A DNA stretch of 6,679 nucleotides from Porticoccaceae bacterium UBA1989. GTDB lineage: Bacteria; Pseudomonadota; Gammaproteobacteria; Pseudomonadales; Porticoccaceae. The notes under the pieces are model-generated. The model did no database searches, was not told where the DNA came from, and saw only the letters and a list, made by a program, of their open reading frames with translations. The position numbers and the translations under genes were made by a program. Positions 6,363-6,679 of this stretch are shown piece after piece. The stretch spans positions 4,276 to 10,954 of the forward strand of contig DDDD01000115.1 in the NCBI GenBank assembly GCA_002335945.1, written 5' to 3'. Numbering within the stretch: the first letter of the stretch is position 1; each line of letters starts with the position of its first letter.

Positions 6363-6392
6363 AAAAGGCACCTCTAATGAGGTGCCTTTTTT
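6363..6392. terminator. Intrinsic terminator, probably bidirectional
   Basis: AAAAGGCACCTC (6363-6374) and GAGGTGCCTTTT (6379-6390) form a perfect 12-base-pair stem with a 4-base TAAT loop, followed by a run of T to 6392. On the opposite strand the same stem ends in four T bases. It sits between the rightward SDR gene and the convergent minus-strand gene ending at 6415, so it can stop transcription from both sides. Confidence 0.92.
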
Positions 6393-6414
6393 GTTCTTAT
6401 TGATTTATTGATAT

Positions 6415-6679
6415 TTAAAGTAGCGACACCATTAGGCCCGTGCTTGGAGGAATTTCATTATCCAACAACTTGACCCAATGCTGGCTGAGACTCTCCGCGC
6501 CCTGAACCCATTCCACATTAATATCATCGGTAATCAGCGCCGCGACTTCTGCACTGGCCGCCGTTGCTTTCATCATGGCAACACCTGGGCCCCACTCTTT
6601 ATTGCGCTTTTCAATTTGCCCCGGGGCAAAAAAGAATCGCGGTTTAGCTCCGGGGAGCTGCCCTACTTTACCACCCTCT
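6415..6679 (-). CDS. C-terminal part of a DUF2855-like protein (5' end outside window)
   Basis: An open frame enters from the right edge on the minus strand and ends with TAA at 6417-6415, giving the last 87 residues of a longer protein. Seen: KPRFFFAPGQIEKRNKEWG (12-30 of the visible part), a helical Ala-rich stretch, VEWVQGAESLSQHW, and a C-terminus of PPSTGLMVSLL. The FFAP-x-Q-I-x-K-R-x-x-x-W-G pattern and the short hydrophobic tail resemble the C-terminus of DUF2855 family proteins, which are about 350-370 residues and of unknown function, with some resemblance to medium-chain dehydrogenase folds. This comes from pattern memory, not a search. Codon-like base usage, the intact frame to the edge and the adjacent bidirectional terminator support a real gene. 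It converges on the SDR gene and is not part of either catabolic set. Confidence 0.7.
   Translation of the reverse strand, partial: EGGKVGQLPGAKPRFFFAPGQIEKRNKEWGPGVAMMKATAASAEVAALITDDINVEWVQGAESLSQHWVKLLDNEIPPSTGLMVSLL

Overview
This looks like a chromosomal catabolic region from a gammaproteobacterium, plausibly a marine one. That placement is an impression from protein style: a FATP/FadD6-type acyl-CoA ligase, an Old Yellow Enzyme, short-chain dehydrogenases and moderate GC. There is no phylogenetic marker in the window. I see no tRNA, rRNA, CRISPR array, transposase or phage gene.

The window holds two divergent gene sets and the end of a third unit. Reading leftward from about 2499 on the minus strand are a small protein with a membrane helix at each end (2499-1909, TTG start), an Old Yellow Enzyme-type flavin oxidoreductase (1889-780) and an SDR oxidoreductase (737 to beyond base 1, so cut by the window edge). 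Gaps of 19 and 42 bases suggest one transcript. Reading rightward from 2873 are a FATP/FadD6-like long-chain acyl-CoA synthetase (2873-4681), a crotonase-fold protein whose active site fits an enoyl-CoA isomerase (4817-5506) and a second SDR (5526-6290). A clear intrinsic terminator at 6363-6392 closes this set. It also serves the convergent minus-strand gene at 6415-6679, of which only the C-terminal 87 residues are visible; its tail resembles DUF2855 proteins.

The 373-base divergent gap (2500-2872) has no convincing gene. It holds a bulged hairpin at 2649-2686 and a 17-base AT-rich dyad at 2767-2783 that could be an operator. The 135-base gap between the ligase and the isomerase holds a terminator-like hairpin whose 3' arm can also pair with a second, downstream copy of its 5' arm.

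As a pathway (inference), the rightward genes would activate a carboxylic acid to its CoA thioester, shift a double bond and oxidise or reduce a hydroxyl/keto group. The leftward genes would reduce an activated C=C bond with flavin and interconvert an alcohol and a ketone. That combination suits an unsaturated or cyclic lipid-like acid, but the substrate cannot be read from the sequence. Every enzyme belongs to a known superfamily; the least explained protein is the 196-residue two-helix one.
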